Source of the DNA: Natronohydrobacter sp.
GTDB lineage: Bacteria > Pseudomonadota > Alphaproteobacteria > Rhodobacterales > Rhodobacteraceae
Direction: 5' to 3'
Length of the DNA stretch: 39,199 nt
NCBI GenBank assembly: GCA_007116445.1
Contig: SKIM01000024.1
Location: 1-39,199, forward strand
A program made the position numbers and the translations under genes. Position 1 is the first letter of the stretch. Each line of letters begins with the position of its first letter. A model generated the notes under the pieces. The model was given only the letters and a program-made list of their open reading frames with translations, was not told the origin of the DNA and made no database searches. This document shows positions 1-8,259 of this stretch, piece after piece.

Positions 1-700
1 CTTCCATCACGATGCGCCCGTTCTCCATGATGAAGCCGGTATGGGCGTAACGAAGTGCGACATTGGTATTCTGTTCGGCCAACAGAAAGGTCACGCCCTG
101 CTCGCGGTTCAGGCGCGCGACAATTTCGAAAATCTGCTCAACGAGTTGCGGCGCCAGACCCATCGAAGGCTCGTCGAGCAGGATCATCTTCGGGCGCGAC
201 ATCAGCGCCCGGCCAATTGCGGTCATCTGCTGCTCTCCGCCCGAGGTATAGCCCGCCTGGCTGCGGCGACGCTCCTTCAGGCGCGGGAAATATTCATAGA
301 CCAGCTCCAGCTCGGCCGCGACCGCCGCGCGCCCGTCAGTGCGAGTATAGGCACCGGTCAGCAGGTTCTCCTCAACGGTCAGATGTTCGAAACAGTGCCG
401 CCCTTCCATGACCTGCACGACACCCGCCTTGACCAGATCGGCAGGATCGAGCCCCACCACATTACGGCCTTCATAGAGGATCGTGCCCTTGGTAACTTCG
501 CCGCGCTCGGAATGGATCAGGTTCGAAATCGCCTTCAGCGTCGTCGATTTTCCGGCACCATTGCCCCCGAGAATGGCCGTGATGCCGCCTTTCGGCACGC
601 TCAGACTGACCCCTTTCAGTGCCAGAATGACGTGATTGTAGAGCACTTCGATATTGTTGACCTCAAGAAGCGTGGTCTCGGTCGGGCTGGTATCTAACAT
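1..700 (-). CDS. livF: LivF-type ABC transporter ATP-binding protein (partial, 3' end outside window)
   Basis: This is the second ATPase of a branched-chain-amino-acid-type (HAAT family) importer and powers uptake together with LivG on the cytoplasmic face. It starts at the ATG at 698-700 (MLDTSPTETTLLEVNN) and 233 codons are visible before the left edge. Visible motifs are Walker A GANGAGKST, a signature loop reading TSGGEQQM where LSGGQ is usual, Walker B ILLDEPSMG, and the H-loop region LLAEQN. It lies downstream of the binding-protein gene with a 68-bp gap that contains a hairpin. Membership of the operon and the LivF subfamily are clear; the substrate is not shown by this subunit. Confidence 0.93.
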   Translation of the reverse strand, partial: MLDTSPTETTLLEVNNIEVLYNHVILALKGVSLSVPKGGITAILGGNGAGKSTTLKAISNLIHSERGEVTKGTILYEGRNVVGLDPADLVKAGVVQVMEGRHCFEHLTVEENLLTGAYTRTDGRAAVAAELELVYEYFPRLKERRRSQAGYTSGGEQQMTAIGRALMSRPKMILLDEPSMGLAPQLVEQIFEIVARLNREQGVTFLLAEQNTNVALRYAHTGFIMENGRIVME

Positions 701-725
701 CGGATCAGACTTTCGCTGTCAGGCC

Positions 726-756
726 AAAAAGGTGACGGCCCCGGACGCGTTCCGGG
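726..756 (-). terminator. Intra-operon stem-loop between livK and livF (attenuator or mRNA-stabilising hairpin)
   Basis: On the minus strand a 6-bp GC stem (CCCGGA-ACGCG-TCCGGG, 740-756) follows the binding-protein stop codon and precedes a run of five T (726-730). It then leads into livF. Such hairpins after a solute-binding-protein gene often give partial termination or protect the upstream mRNA from 3' decay, so that binding protein is made in excess over the ATPase. That role is inferred; the stem and T run are directly visible. Confidence 0.5.
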
Positions 757-768
757 ACCGCCGGGATA

Positions 769-2061
769 TCAGTTCATGCAGGCAGGGGTCATGTTGTTCT
801 CTGCCGCGAAGGCCAGACTGTCCTCCAACGCCATTTGCATGATCAATTCGCGATCGGGATAGATCCAGTCGGTGATCAGATTCCATTCCCCTGCATTCGC
901 GTCCCATTGCTGGATCATTGCCGCACCCGATCCCCCGTGGTTCTGGCAGGACACCGAGAAGGCCGGACCGAAATTCGGCAGGCCGAGCTCTGTCATAAGC
1001 TCTTCGGTGATCTCCAGATTGGCCATGCCATCACGCATCATCGCAGGTGTGATCACCGCGACACCGTGGATTTCCTGCGCCTTCTTGGCAGCTTCCACCG
1101 CCAGCATGGCCGCGTAAAGCCCGCGTGAATAAAGCACTGAACCGACCTCATCGCCAGTCCCGGCAAACTTGCCCGGCTCGATCACATAGCGGCGCAAGTC
1201 GTCATAGATTGGGTAATCCGTGCCGGTCCCATGCATCGCGAGTGCCTTGTAACCATGTGCGGCAGCGCCGACCGGAACGACATCCTGCTGTGATCCCGAC
1301 CACCAGACACCGATGAAATTTTCCATTGGGAAGCGGATATTCGCGGCTTCACGGATCGCTGTCGGATTCATGACACCCCAGCCCCACATGACAACATAAT
1401 CCGGTCGCTCACGACGGATCTGAAGCCATTGGCTGCCCTGTTCCTGCCCGGGGCTGTCCACACCAATGGTCACGAGCTGAAAGCCATAGCGCTCCGAGAG
1501 CGTGTTCAGTGTCGCGATCGGTTCACGACCATAGGCTGAGTTGTGATAGAGCAAGACGATCTTCTTGCCCTCCAGCGAATTGTCATTCTCGCTGAGCAGA
1601 TAGTTGACGATCACGCTCGCCCCGTCCCAGTAATTGGCCGGATAGTTGAAGGTCCAGTTGAACACTTCGCCATTTACCGCAGACGTGCGCCCGTAACCCA
1701 TCGTATGCATCGGGATCCCGTCTTCCATCGTCCGCGGGATCAGCTGATAGGTGATTCCGGTCGAGAGCGGTTGCAGCACCAGTGGGCTGTCATTGCGGAT
1801 CGACTGGTAACATTCGACCCCGCGCTCCGTGTTATAGGCCGTCTCGCATTCGCTGTAGCGGATCGGCACGCCCCCGATACCGCCATCACGCTCGTTGATC
1901 AGTGTGAAGTAATCGGCATAGCCATCGGCAAAGGCAATCCCTCCGGCGGCGAAAGGACCGGTGCGGTAGCTGAGGTTCGGGAAGTGCAGCGTATCGGCCA
2001 GCATCGGGGCCGCTGCGAGCATGGTTGCCGCAAGTGTCGCGGCCAGTCGGGTCATCTTCAT
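769..2061 (-). CDS. ABC transporter periplasmic substrate-binding protein (LivK-like)
   Basis: This is the periplasmic receptor of the importer (type I periplasmic binding fold, Leu/Ile/Val-BP family), 430 aa. The start was placed at the ATG at 2061 because a strong GGAGGAG lies 7 nt upstream and a signal peptide follows at once (MKMTRLAATLAATMLAAAP, cleavage near ALAD-type residues 22-24). A longer in-frame reading from 2157 would bury the signal peptide. The body starts with an FPNLSYRTGPFA stretch and includes LLYHNSAYGRE, typical of the family hinge region. The operon contains an acyl-CoA ligase, so the ligand is more likely a carboxylic acid than an amino acid; that is inference. It sits 47 bp downstream of livM. 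Confidence 0.9.
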   Translation of the reverse strand: MKMTRLAATLAATMLAAAPMLADTLHFPNLSYRTGPFAAGGIAFADGYADYFTLINERDGGIGGVPIRYSECETAYNTERGVECYQSIRNDSPLVLQPLSTGITYQLIPRTMEDGIPMHTMGYGRTSAVNGEVFNWTFNYPANYWDGASVIVNYLLSENDNSLEGKKIVLLYHNSAYGREPIATLNTLSERYGFQLVTIGVDSPGQEQGSQWLQIRRERPDYVVMWGWGVMNPTAIREAANIRFPMENFIGVWWSGSQQDVVPVGAAAHGYKALAMHGTGTDYPIYDDLRRYVIEPGKFAGTGDEVGSVLYSRGLYAAMLAVEAAKKAQEIHGVAVITPAMMRDGMANLEITEELMTELGLPNFGPAFSVSCQNHGGSGAAMIQQWDANAGEWNLITDWIYPDRELIMQMALEDSLAFAAENNMTPACMN

Positions 2062-2108
2062 CTTGGTTCTCCTCCCATATGGATGACAGTTCTCGAGGCA
2101 CCTGCCCC

Positions 2109-3185
2109 TTAGTAGGGGAAGGGCCAAAGTCGCAGTTTTTCCTTGATCGTGCGCCACAGCGCGGCGATGCCATGCGGCTCAAGGATCAGGAAGACAAGGA
2201 TCAGCGCGCCGATGATCATGATCTCCAGATGTGCCGCCAGATCGGTGGGCCAGCCCAAACCATTGACCAGCAAGAGCTTCAGCAGCACCGGCCCTACAAT
2301 CAGGAAAAATGCGCCCGCGAAAGCCCCGAAGATCGACCCAAGACCACCGATGATGACCATGAAAAGAACAAGGAAGGACTTGTCGATGCCGAAGGCCTCG
2401 CCCGCTTCAGCAGCGCCGAGATAGACCGCGAACAGCAATGCACCCGCGATGCCGATGAAGAAGCTCGAGACAGCGAAGGCCGTGAGCTTGGCCATCAGCG
2501 GGTTCACTCCGATGATCTCGGCGGCGATATCCATATCGCGGATCGCCATCCATTGCCGCCCCAAGGAACCGCGCGTCAGGTTGCGCGCAAGCCAGGCGCA
2601 AACAACCAGAAAGCAGAGACAGATCATATACATCGAAACGGCCGATGCGCGCGGACCGGTAACGGGAAAGCCGAAGACTTCGCGCGTGGGCGCCGAGATC
2701 ATGCCCGTGGGCGAATAGTTGTAGAACCAGGCTGTCCGGGTGAACAGCCAGATCAGAAAGAACTGCGCGGCCAAGGTTGCAACAGCCAGATAGAAGCCTT
2801 TGATGCGCAAACTTGGCAGGCCGAACAGAACCCCTACCGACGCCGTAATGAAGCCGGCGAACACGATCACGATGATGATGTTCAACTCGGGGAAAGCCGT
2901 CATCAATTTGTAGCAGCCGTAAGCCCCCACGGCCATGAAGGCCCCTGTTCCCAGAGACAGCTGCCCACAATAGCCAATCAGGATATTCAACCCCAGCGCG
3001 GCTATCGTGTAGATCAGAAACGGCACCACAATCGCATTGGCCCAGTAATCATTGATCACCAACGGCATCACCAGAAAGGCAAAGCCTAGCAGAAAATAGT
3101 AGCCATACCGGTCGAATCTGATCGGAAAGGTCTGGCTGTCGGCGACATAGCTTGTCTTGAAATCGCCTGCTTCACGATACAGCAT
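2109..3185 (-). CDS. livM: ABC transporter permease, LivM family
   Basis: This is one of the two membrane permeases that form the translocation channel with LivH. It has 358 residues, the usual LivM length, and about 8-10 hydrophobic helices. The family landmark is visible in the N-terminal third: an ALGLNILIGYCGQLSLG stretch, the conserved LivM 'N-x-L-x-GYxGQxSLG' loop. A second conserved segment, FVLFMVIIGGLGSIFGAF, lies near the C-terminus. The start is the ATG at 3185, 5 bp after the livH stop, so the two permeases are very likely translationally coupled. Confidence 0.93.
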   Translation of the reverse strand: MLYREAGDFKTSYVADSQTFPIRFDRYGYYFLLGFAFLVMPLVINDYWANAIVVPFLIYTIAALGLNILIGYCGQLSLGTGAFMAVGAYGCYKLMTAFPELNIIIVIVFAGFITASVGVLFGLPSLRIKGFYLAVATLAAQFFLIWLFTRTAWFYNYSPTGMISAPTREVFGFPVTGPRASAVSMYMICLCFLVVCAWLARNLTRGSLGRQWMAIRDMDIAAEIIGVNPLMAKLTAFAVSSFFIGIAGALLFAVYLGAAEAGEAFGIDKSFLVLFMVIIGGLGSIFGAFAGAFFLIVGPVLLKLLLVNGLGWPTDLAAHLEIMIIGALILVFLILEPHGIAALWRTIKEKLRLWPFPY

Positions 3186-3190
3186 CGTCT

Positions 3191-4177
3191 CTATACCCTC
3201 TCGATGATACGTTCGCCGAACAACCCTTGCGGTCGGAACAGCAGGAAGACGAGCGCCAGCATGTAGGCAAACCAGTTCTCAGTGGCGCCCCCAATGATCG
3301 GGCTCATGAAGAAGTCGAAGAGTTTCTCGCCCACACCGATGATCAGCCCCCCGACGATCGCGCCCGGAATCGAGGTGAAGCCCCCCAGGATCAGCACCGG
3401 CAGCGCTTTCAGCGCAATCAGTGAGAGCGAGAATTGCACGCCCGACTTGGACCCCCACATGATGCCCGCGACCAGCGCCACGATGCCTGCGATGGACCAG
3501 GTCAGCACCCAGATGAAGCGCAGCGAGATGCCCACAGAGAGCGCTGCCTGATGGTCATCGGCAACTGCGCGCAAAGCCCGGCCCTGCTTCGTGTATTGCG
3601 AGAAGATCGTCAGCGAAGCCACGAGAATTGCAGCGATTCCTGCCGCCCAGAGTTCCAACCGGTCGATATAGAACCCATAGCCGAACCAGTTATAGGTCAG
3701 CGTATCCACGGTGTCGGACATGCCTTTGGGAAGACCGACATCCAGCGCCTTGACTTCAGCGCCCCACATGATGTCGCCAACCCCTTCGAGGAAATAGGCC
3801 AGACCAATGGTCGCCATGAACAGGATGATGGGTTCCTGATTGACCAGATGCTTGAGGATGAACCGCTCGACCAGAACCGCAAGCCCGATCATCACCAGCA
3901 CGGTCGCCGGAATCGCCAGAAAAGTCGGCATGTTCCAGCCGAAATGGTGGACGCGCGTGCCGAAAATGGCATTGATCAGATGCGCGAAGGGGATCTGGCC
4001 CGATTGCAGCCCCACCAGCGTCAGCGCGGCAAACAGCGCCATGACCCCTTGGGCGAAGTTGAAGATGCCGCTGGCCTTGAAGATCAGCACGAAACCGAGC
4101 GCCACCAGCGCATACATCACGCCCGCCGTCAGGCCATTCAGCGTGGCCTCCATCGCAAAAAGCAGCGTATCAGGCAT
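3191..4177 (-). CDS. livH: ABC transporter permease, LivH family
   Basis: This is the partner permease of LivM, 328 aa, with about eight hydrophobic segments. The LivH signature is clear at the N-terminus: NGLTAGVMYALVALGFVLI followed by GIFNFAQGVMAL. The C-terminal segment ending LLFRPQGLFGERIIERV is also typical of the family. It begins 26 bp after livG and ends 5 bp before livM. Nothing looks truncated or displaced. Confidence 0.93.
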   Translation of the reverse strand: MPDTLLFAMEATLNGLTAGVMYALVALGFVLIFKASGIFNFAQGVMALFAALTLVGLQSGQIPFAHLINAIFGTRVHHFGWNMPTFLAIPATVLVMIGLAVLVERFILKHLVNQEPIILFMATIGLAYFLEGVGDIMWGAEVKALDVGLPKGMSDTVDTLTYNWFGYGFYIDRLELWAAGIAAILVASLTIFSQYTKQGRALRAVADDHQAALSVGISLRFIWVLTWSIAGIVALVAGIMWGSKSGVQFSLSLIALKALPVLILGGFTSIPGAIVGGLIIGVGEKLFDFFMSPIIGGATENWFAYMLALVFLLFRPQGLFGERIIERV

Positions 4178-4203
4178 GCCGCACCCCCTGTCTGTCGATC
4201 ACA

Positions 4204-5037
4204 TCACTCATGGGCCACCCCCAGATAGGCCTTGATGACCTCTTCATCGTTGCGAACTTCATCGGGCGTGCCGTCGCCAATCTTCTTGCCGTAATCCATC
4301 ACCACCACACGGTCCGACAGATCCATGACCACGCCCATATCGTGCTCGATCAGCACAGTGGTGGTGCCGAATTCATCATTCACATCAAGGATGAAGCGGC
4401 ACATGTCCTCTTTCTCCTCGACATTCATGCCCGCCATCGGCTCGTCGAGCAGCAGGATCGACGGCTCAGCCGCCAGCGCGCGGGCAAGTTCCACGCGCTT
4501 CTTGAGCCCGTAGGGCAGACGCGCCACCGGCGTCTTGCGGATATGCTGGATCTCCAGAAAGTCGATGATCTTTTCGACTTGCGCGCGATTCTCGTCTTCT
4601 TCGCGGCTCGCCTTGCCCCACCACAGCGCCTGCTGAAACAGATTGGCCTGCATGTGGTGCAGCCGGCCGGTCATGATATTGTCGAGCACCGACATGCCTT
4701 CAAACAGCGCGATATTCTGAAAGGTCCGGGCGATCCCCATCCGCGCAACCTGATAGGGGCGCATCTTCGGGCGACGGTATCCCTTGTAGATGACCTCGCC
4801 TTCCTGCGGGTGATAAAACCCGGAAATCACATTGAGCATCGAGGACTTGCCTGCCCCGTTCGGTCCGATGATCGCGCGGATCTCACCCCAGCGGATGTCG
4901 AAGCTGATATCCTTGATCGCCACCACACCACCAAAGCGCAGGGTGATGTTGCGCATCTCCATCGCCACCCCGCCGATCTTTCGACCGTCCGGCGTGATAT
5001 ATCCATCCTGTCCGGATGCAGCCTGTGTGTCGAGCAT
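4204..5037 (-). CDS. livG: ABC transporter ATP-binding protein, LivG family
   Basis: This is the first ATPase of the importer, 277 aa. The start is the ATG at 5037, which has GGAGGAG 8-9 nt upstream. An upstream in-frame start at 5208 would overlap the methyltransferase gene by 167 bp. Walker A GPNGAGKSS lies near residue 58, Walker B is ILLLDEPMAG, the D-loop region is GMNVEEKE and the H-loop is LIEHDMG. The signature loop reads LPYGLKKRVELARAL instead of LSxGQ; I associate this variant with liv transporters sitting beside acyl-CoA ligases. An N-terminal extension of about 25 residues precedes the core. The gene begins 4 bp after the methyltransferase stop codon. Confidence 0.92.
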   Translation of the reverse strand: MLDTQAASGQDGYITPDGRKIGGVAMEMRNITLRFGGVVAIKDISFDIRWGEIRAIIGPNGAGKSSMLNVISGFYHPQEGEVIYKGYRRPKMRPYQVARMGIARTFQNIALFEGMSVLDNIMTGRLHHMQANLFQQALWWGKASREEDENRAQVEKIIDFLEIQHIRKTPVARLPYGLKKRVELARALAAEPSILLLDEPMAGMNVEEKEDMCRFILDVNDEFGTTTVLIEHDMGVVMDLSDRVVVMDYGKKIGDGTPDEVRNDEEVIKAYLGVAHE

Positions 5038-5041
5038 CGCG

Positions 5042-6088
5042 TCATTCTCCTCCCTGAAGGGGCACGGCAGTGGCAGGGCCAGGTTTGTCGGCAATCCAGG
5101 CGATGGCCCCCGCGATAGTGGCGACGGGATGATAAAGATCATCCCAGCGCGGCCAGCGGCGCGCGCGCAGCAGATGTTGGGCCACTTTCGGCGCGAGATA
5201 GGCCCCATAGGCCAGCCAGCTCAGCGCGCGCAATGCGCGTGTCGCCTTGTTGCCCATCTCCATGATTGCGCGGAACCCCGACCAGCGTATCTCCGGCCAG
5301 ATGAGACGCGGCGAAAATCCTGCAAGCCGCAGCATCCGATCAATTCCGGCCGGTGTCATATGGATCTGGCTGGCATCATGCCACGGCTCCAGAAACGACA
5401 TGGACCCCAGCATCACGCCACCCGGTTTCAGCACGCGCAGCGCTTCCTGTGTTGCAAGTGCCGGCACGGCCAGATGTTCCCAGACCGCGGCGGCATAGAC
5501 CGCATCGAATTGGGCGTCTGCGAAGGGCAGCGCGTGGGCATCGGCATAGACGTCAGGCCCGCCATGTTCGCGCAGCCAGTCATGCACGCGGTCACTGGCC
5601 ACATCGACCCCGATATATTCCAGCCCTTGCGACTGTGCCCAGGCACGCATCTGTCCACCGCCACAGCCGACTTCCAGAATCCGGCTGCCCTTGGGCAAGG
5701 CCATCAGAATCTCGGCATGGGCCAGATCGAGGTGATAGACATCGCTGCGTTGTTGGCCGGAGCGCGCCGGAAAGCGCATCACATCCTCAGACGGCAGGAT
5801 CGGGTCTGCCGGGCGATAGGTGAGCGTCACATCACGCGGACGCTGCGCCATGAGTTTGCGGATTGTCCCGTGCAGCGGGAACTCCAGACCGCAAGCTGCG
5901 CAGCGCTCCGGGCTGTCGAGCGACATGTGGCAATCGGGGCAAATCAGATCGGAAGTGCGGGCGTGTTCCATCGGGCATCCTGTGCTTGCGTCAACGCTGC
6001 CCAGATCAGGCAGTGACGCGAAGAATGGCTGCGCCTCAGGGGTTTCGCAACCCGCTCCCGCCAAGTCGCTGCCCCGCCAATGTTTCAT
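5042..6088 (-). CDS. Zinc-ribbon class I SAM-dependent methyltransferase
   Basis: This is a predicted methyltransferase of unknown substrate. Two CxxC pairs (C50/C53 and C63/C66) form a small zinc ribbon. They are followed by a Rossmann methyltransferase with motif I ILEVGCGGGQ (137-146), an acidic end of strand 2 (GVDVA), and a post-motif segment EALRVLKPGG, as in UbiE-type enzymes. The chosen ATG at 6088 overlaps the ligase stop codon as ATGA, which suggests translational coupling, but it lacks a clear ribosome site. An ATG at 5971 has AGGA 8 nt upstream and would give a 309-aa protein starting just before the ribbon; either start is possible. Its place between the ligase and livG is unusual for this kind of operon. 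Confidence 0.82.
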   Translation of the reverse strand: MKHWRGSDLAGAGCETPEAQPFFASLPDLGSVDASTGCPMEHARTSDLICPDCHMSLDSPERCAACGLEFPLHGTIRKLMAQRPRDVTLTYRPADPILPSEDVMRFPARSGQQRSDVYHLDLAHAEILMALPKGSRILEVGCGGGQMRAWAQSQGLEYIGVDVASDRVHDWLREHGGPDVYADAHALPFADAQFDAVYAAAVWEHLAVPALATQEALRVLKPGGVMLGSMSFLEPWHDASQIHMTPAGIDRMLRLAGFSPRLIWPEIRWSGFRAIMEMGNKATRALRALSWLAYGAYLAPKVAQHLLRARRWPRWDDLYHPVATIAGAIAWIADKPGPATAVPLQGGE

Positions 6089-8064
6089 TGCGCGGCCATC
6101 ATGGTCTGCGCGCCGAAGACACGCGCATCGCGGATTTCAAGCGTGGCCTTCAACTTGCCCTTGCGCCCGTCCTCATAGGTCACTTCGGTCTCGGTATAGA
6201 TCTGATCCTTGCCGCCATAGAGCGCGTCGATCAGATCGGCATATTTCTCCTCGACGATACGGCGCCGGACTTTGCGAGTGCGGGTCATCTCGCCATCATC
6301 AGCGTCCAATTCCTTGTGCAGCACCAGAAAACGGTGAATCTGACAGCCCGACAACATCGTATCCTGCGCGACACTCTCATTGACCTGTTCGACATGAGAC
6401 TGGATCGTGTCGAGCACCGGCTTCAGGCCCGCCAACTCCTGATAGCTGGAATAGGCGATATTGTTACGCTCGGCCCAGGAGCCGACGGCACCAAGGTCGA
6501 TATTGATGAAGGCCACGCAGCGTTCGCGATTGTTGCCAAAGACCACCGCTTCCAGGATATTGGGAAAGAATTTCAGCTTGTTTTCGACATATTTGGGCGC
6601 GAACATGCAACCATCGGCCATTTTGCCGACATCCTTGGCGCGGTCGATGATGCGCAGATGGCCGGTCGCTTCCTCGAAGAAGCCTGCATCGCCCGTGGCC
6701 ACCCAGCCTTCGGCATCCTTGGTTGAGGCGGTGCTCTCAGCATTCTTGTAATATTCAACAAATGTGCCGGGCGAACGGTAGAACACTTCTCCGCTCTCGG
6801 CGATCCGCACTTCAACCCCCGGCGAGGGCACGCCGACCGTATCCGAGCGCACTTCGCCATCGGGTTGCTGCGTGATGAACACACCTGCTTCTGTCTGGCC
6901 ATAGAGCTGCTTGAGGTTGATCCCGAGCGAGCGGTAAAAATCAAAGATCTCCGGCCCGATCGCCTCGCCCGCCGTATAGGCGACTCGGATCCGGCGCAGC
7001 CCGAGCGTGTCTTTCAACGGGCCGTAAACCAGCAGATTGCCTAGGCCGTATTTTAGCCGCGCACCCACGCTCACAGGCTTGCCGTCCAGAAGCTTCGGCC
7101 CCACGTCGCGCGCGAAGCCCATGAAATGATGGAACAACTTGCGCTTGAGCGGCGAGGCATCCTCCATTCGGATCATGACCGTGGTCAACATTGTCTCGAA
7201 GATCCGGGGCGGCGCGAAGTAATAGGTCGGCCCGATTTCGCGCAGATCCGTCAGCATGGTCTGGGCCGATTCCGGGCAATTCACACAAAACCCCGTCCAA
7301 TAGGCCTGCCCGATGGCGAAGATGAAGTCCCCGACCCAGGCCATTGGCAGATATGCCAGAATTTCATCACCAGGTCGCAGATTGTCGAATTCGGAGGAAT
7401 TCTTCGAGGTCACGATGATGTTGCGATTGCTCAGCACCACCCCCTTGGGTTTACCGGTCGTGCCCGAGGTGTAGAGCATGACACAGGTATGATCGAGCGT
7501 GAGCCGCGCCATGCGCTGGTCCAGCTCCGCGCCCAGTCGCGTTTCCGCCGCACGCCCTTCGCGCATGACGTCCTCAAGCCAGTTCATATGGCTGTGGTCG
7601 TATTTGCGCATGCCGCGCTTGTCGAGATAGGCGATCTCCTCGATACAGGTCACGGTTTCCTGCACTTCGAGCACCTTGTCGACCTGTTCCTGATCACCGC
7701 AGACGACAAAACGCGCGCCGCAATGCTCGAGCACATAGGCCATCTCTTCGGCCACTGCGTCCTGGTAGAGCGGCACAGGGATCGCGCCCACCGATTGCGC
7801 CGCAACCATCGCCCAGTAGAGCGCCGGTCGATTGCGACCGATGATGGCAACAAAATCGCCTTCGCGCATACCAAGGACCAGAAACCCCAGCGCCATGGCG
7901 CGAACCTCGGCCTGCGTCTCGGCCCAGGTCCAGCTTTGCCAGATACCGAATTCCTTTTCGCGATAAGCCGTCTGCATTCCAAAGCGCTTGGCGTTACGCG
8001 CCAGCAGCGCAGGAACGGAACGCAACTCTGCCAATGCGGCGTCGGCATCAACCGTGGCTGTCAC
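6085..8064 (-). CDS. AMP-binding long-chain acyl-CoA ligase
   Basis: This is an adenylate-forming enzyme that would activate a carboxylic acid to its CoA thioester using ATP and CoA. It has 659 aa, the length of the ACSL/FAA-like long-chain branch. The P-loop motif YTSGTTGKPKG lies at 198-208, the A-motif region YGQTEAGV around 385, the ATGDAG motif around 470, and a C-terminal catalytic-lysine region GEMTRTRKVRR. The start is GTG at 8064 with GGAGGAG 5 nt upstream. It is the first gene of the minus-strand import operon, so the transported ligand is probably its substrate, as in 'vectorial' acid uptake systems. Chain length cannot be read from sequence. Confidence 0.9.
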   Translation of the reverse strand: MTATVDADAALAELRSVPALLARNAKRFGMQTAYREKEFGIWQSWTWAETQAEVRAMALGFLVLGMREGDFVAIIGRNRPALYWAMVAAQSVGAIPVPLYQDAVAEEMAYVLEHCGARFVVCGDQEQVDKVLEVQETVTCIEEIAYLDKRGMRKYDHSHMNWLEDVMREGRAAETRLGAELDQRMARLTLDHTCVMLYTSGTTGKPKGVVLSNRNIIVTSKNSSEFDNLRPGDEILAYLPMAWVGDFIFAIGQAYWTGFCVNCPESAQTMLTDLREIGPTYYFAPPRIFETMLTTVMIRMEDASPLKRKLFHHFMGFARDVGPKLLDGKPVSVGARLKYGLGNLLVYGPLKDTLGLRRIRVAYTAGEAIGPEIFDFYRSLGINLKQLYGQTEAGVFITQQPDGEVRSDTVGVPSPGVEVRIAESGEVFYRSPGTFVEYYKNAESTASTKDAEGWVATGDAGFFEEATGHLRIIDRAKDVGKMADGCMFAPKYVENKLKFFPNILEAVVFGNNRERCVAFINIDLGAVGSWAERNNIAYSSYQELAGLKPVLDTIQSHVEQVNESVAQDTMLSGCQIHRFLVLHKELDADDGEMTRTRKVRRRIVEEKYADLIDALYGGKDQIYTETEVTYEDGRKGKLKATLEIRDARVFGAQTMMAAQ

Positions 8065-8148
8065 GGGGCTCCTCCCTCATGTTCTGATGATTGGCGGCGC
8101 ACCTCCCCGCGCGCAGCCAGACCTCCCTTTCGCGCAGTAGGCAGCGCG

Positions 8149-8181
8149 ATTCTTGCGTCAAGTTTACGCAATTCTTGCGAA
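8149..8181. promoter_or_regulatory. Candidate operator with repeated TTGCG/CGCAA half-sites in divergent promoter region
   Basis: The 195-bp divergent region between the ligase and the histidine kinase contains ATTCTTGCG twice, at 8149-8157 and 8171-8179, a 22-bp period (two helical turns). These overlap two inverted repeats: TTGCGT-N7-ACGCAA (8153-8171) and CGCAA-TTC-TTGCG (8167-8179). This arrangement fits a dimeric regulator binding the same helix face. Which regulator binds, and which of the two divergent transcripts it controls, is not visible. Confidence 0.4.
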
Positions 8182-8259
8182 TTGTAACCGGGGATTTTCC
8201 GCTCTTCCCGCACGGCGCACATCCCGCTAGCATCGTGATCAATCTTACAGGAGCGCGCG

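Noticed and set aside
2025..3089. Long plus-strand reading frame antisense to livM
   Set aside because: The product is rich in Gln, Arg, Asp and His without hydrophobic pattern. It is a shadow of the membrane protein on the other strand.
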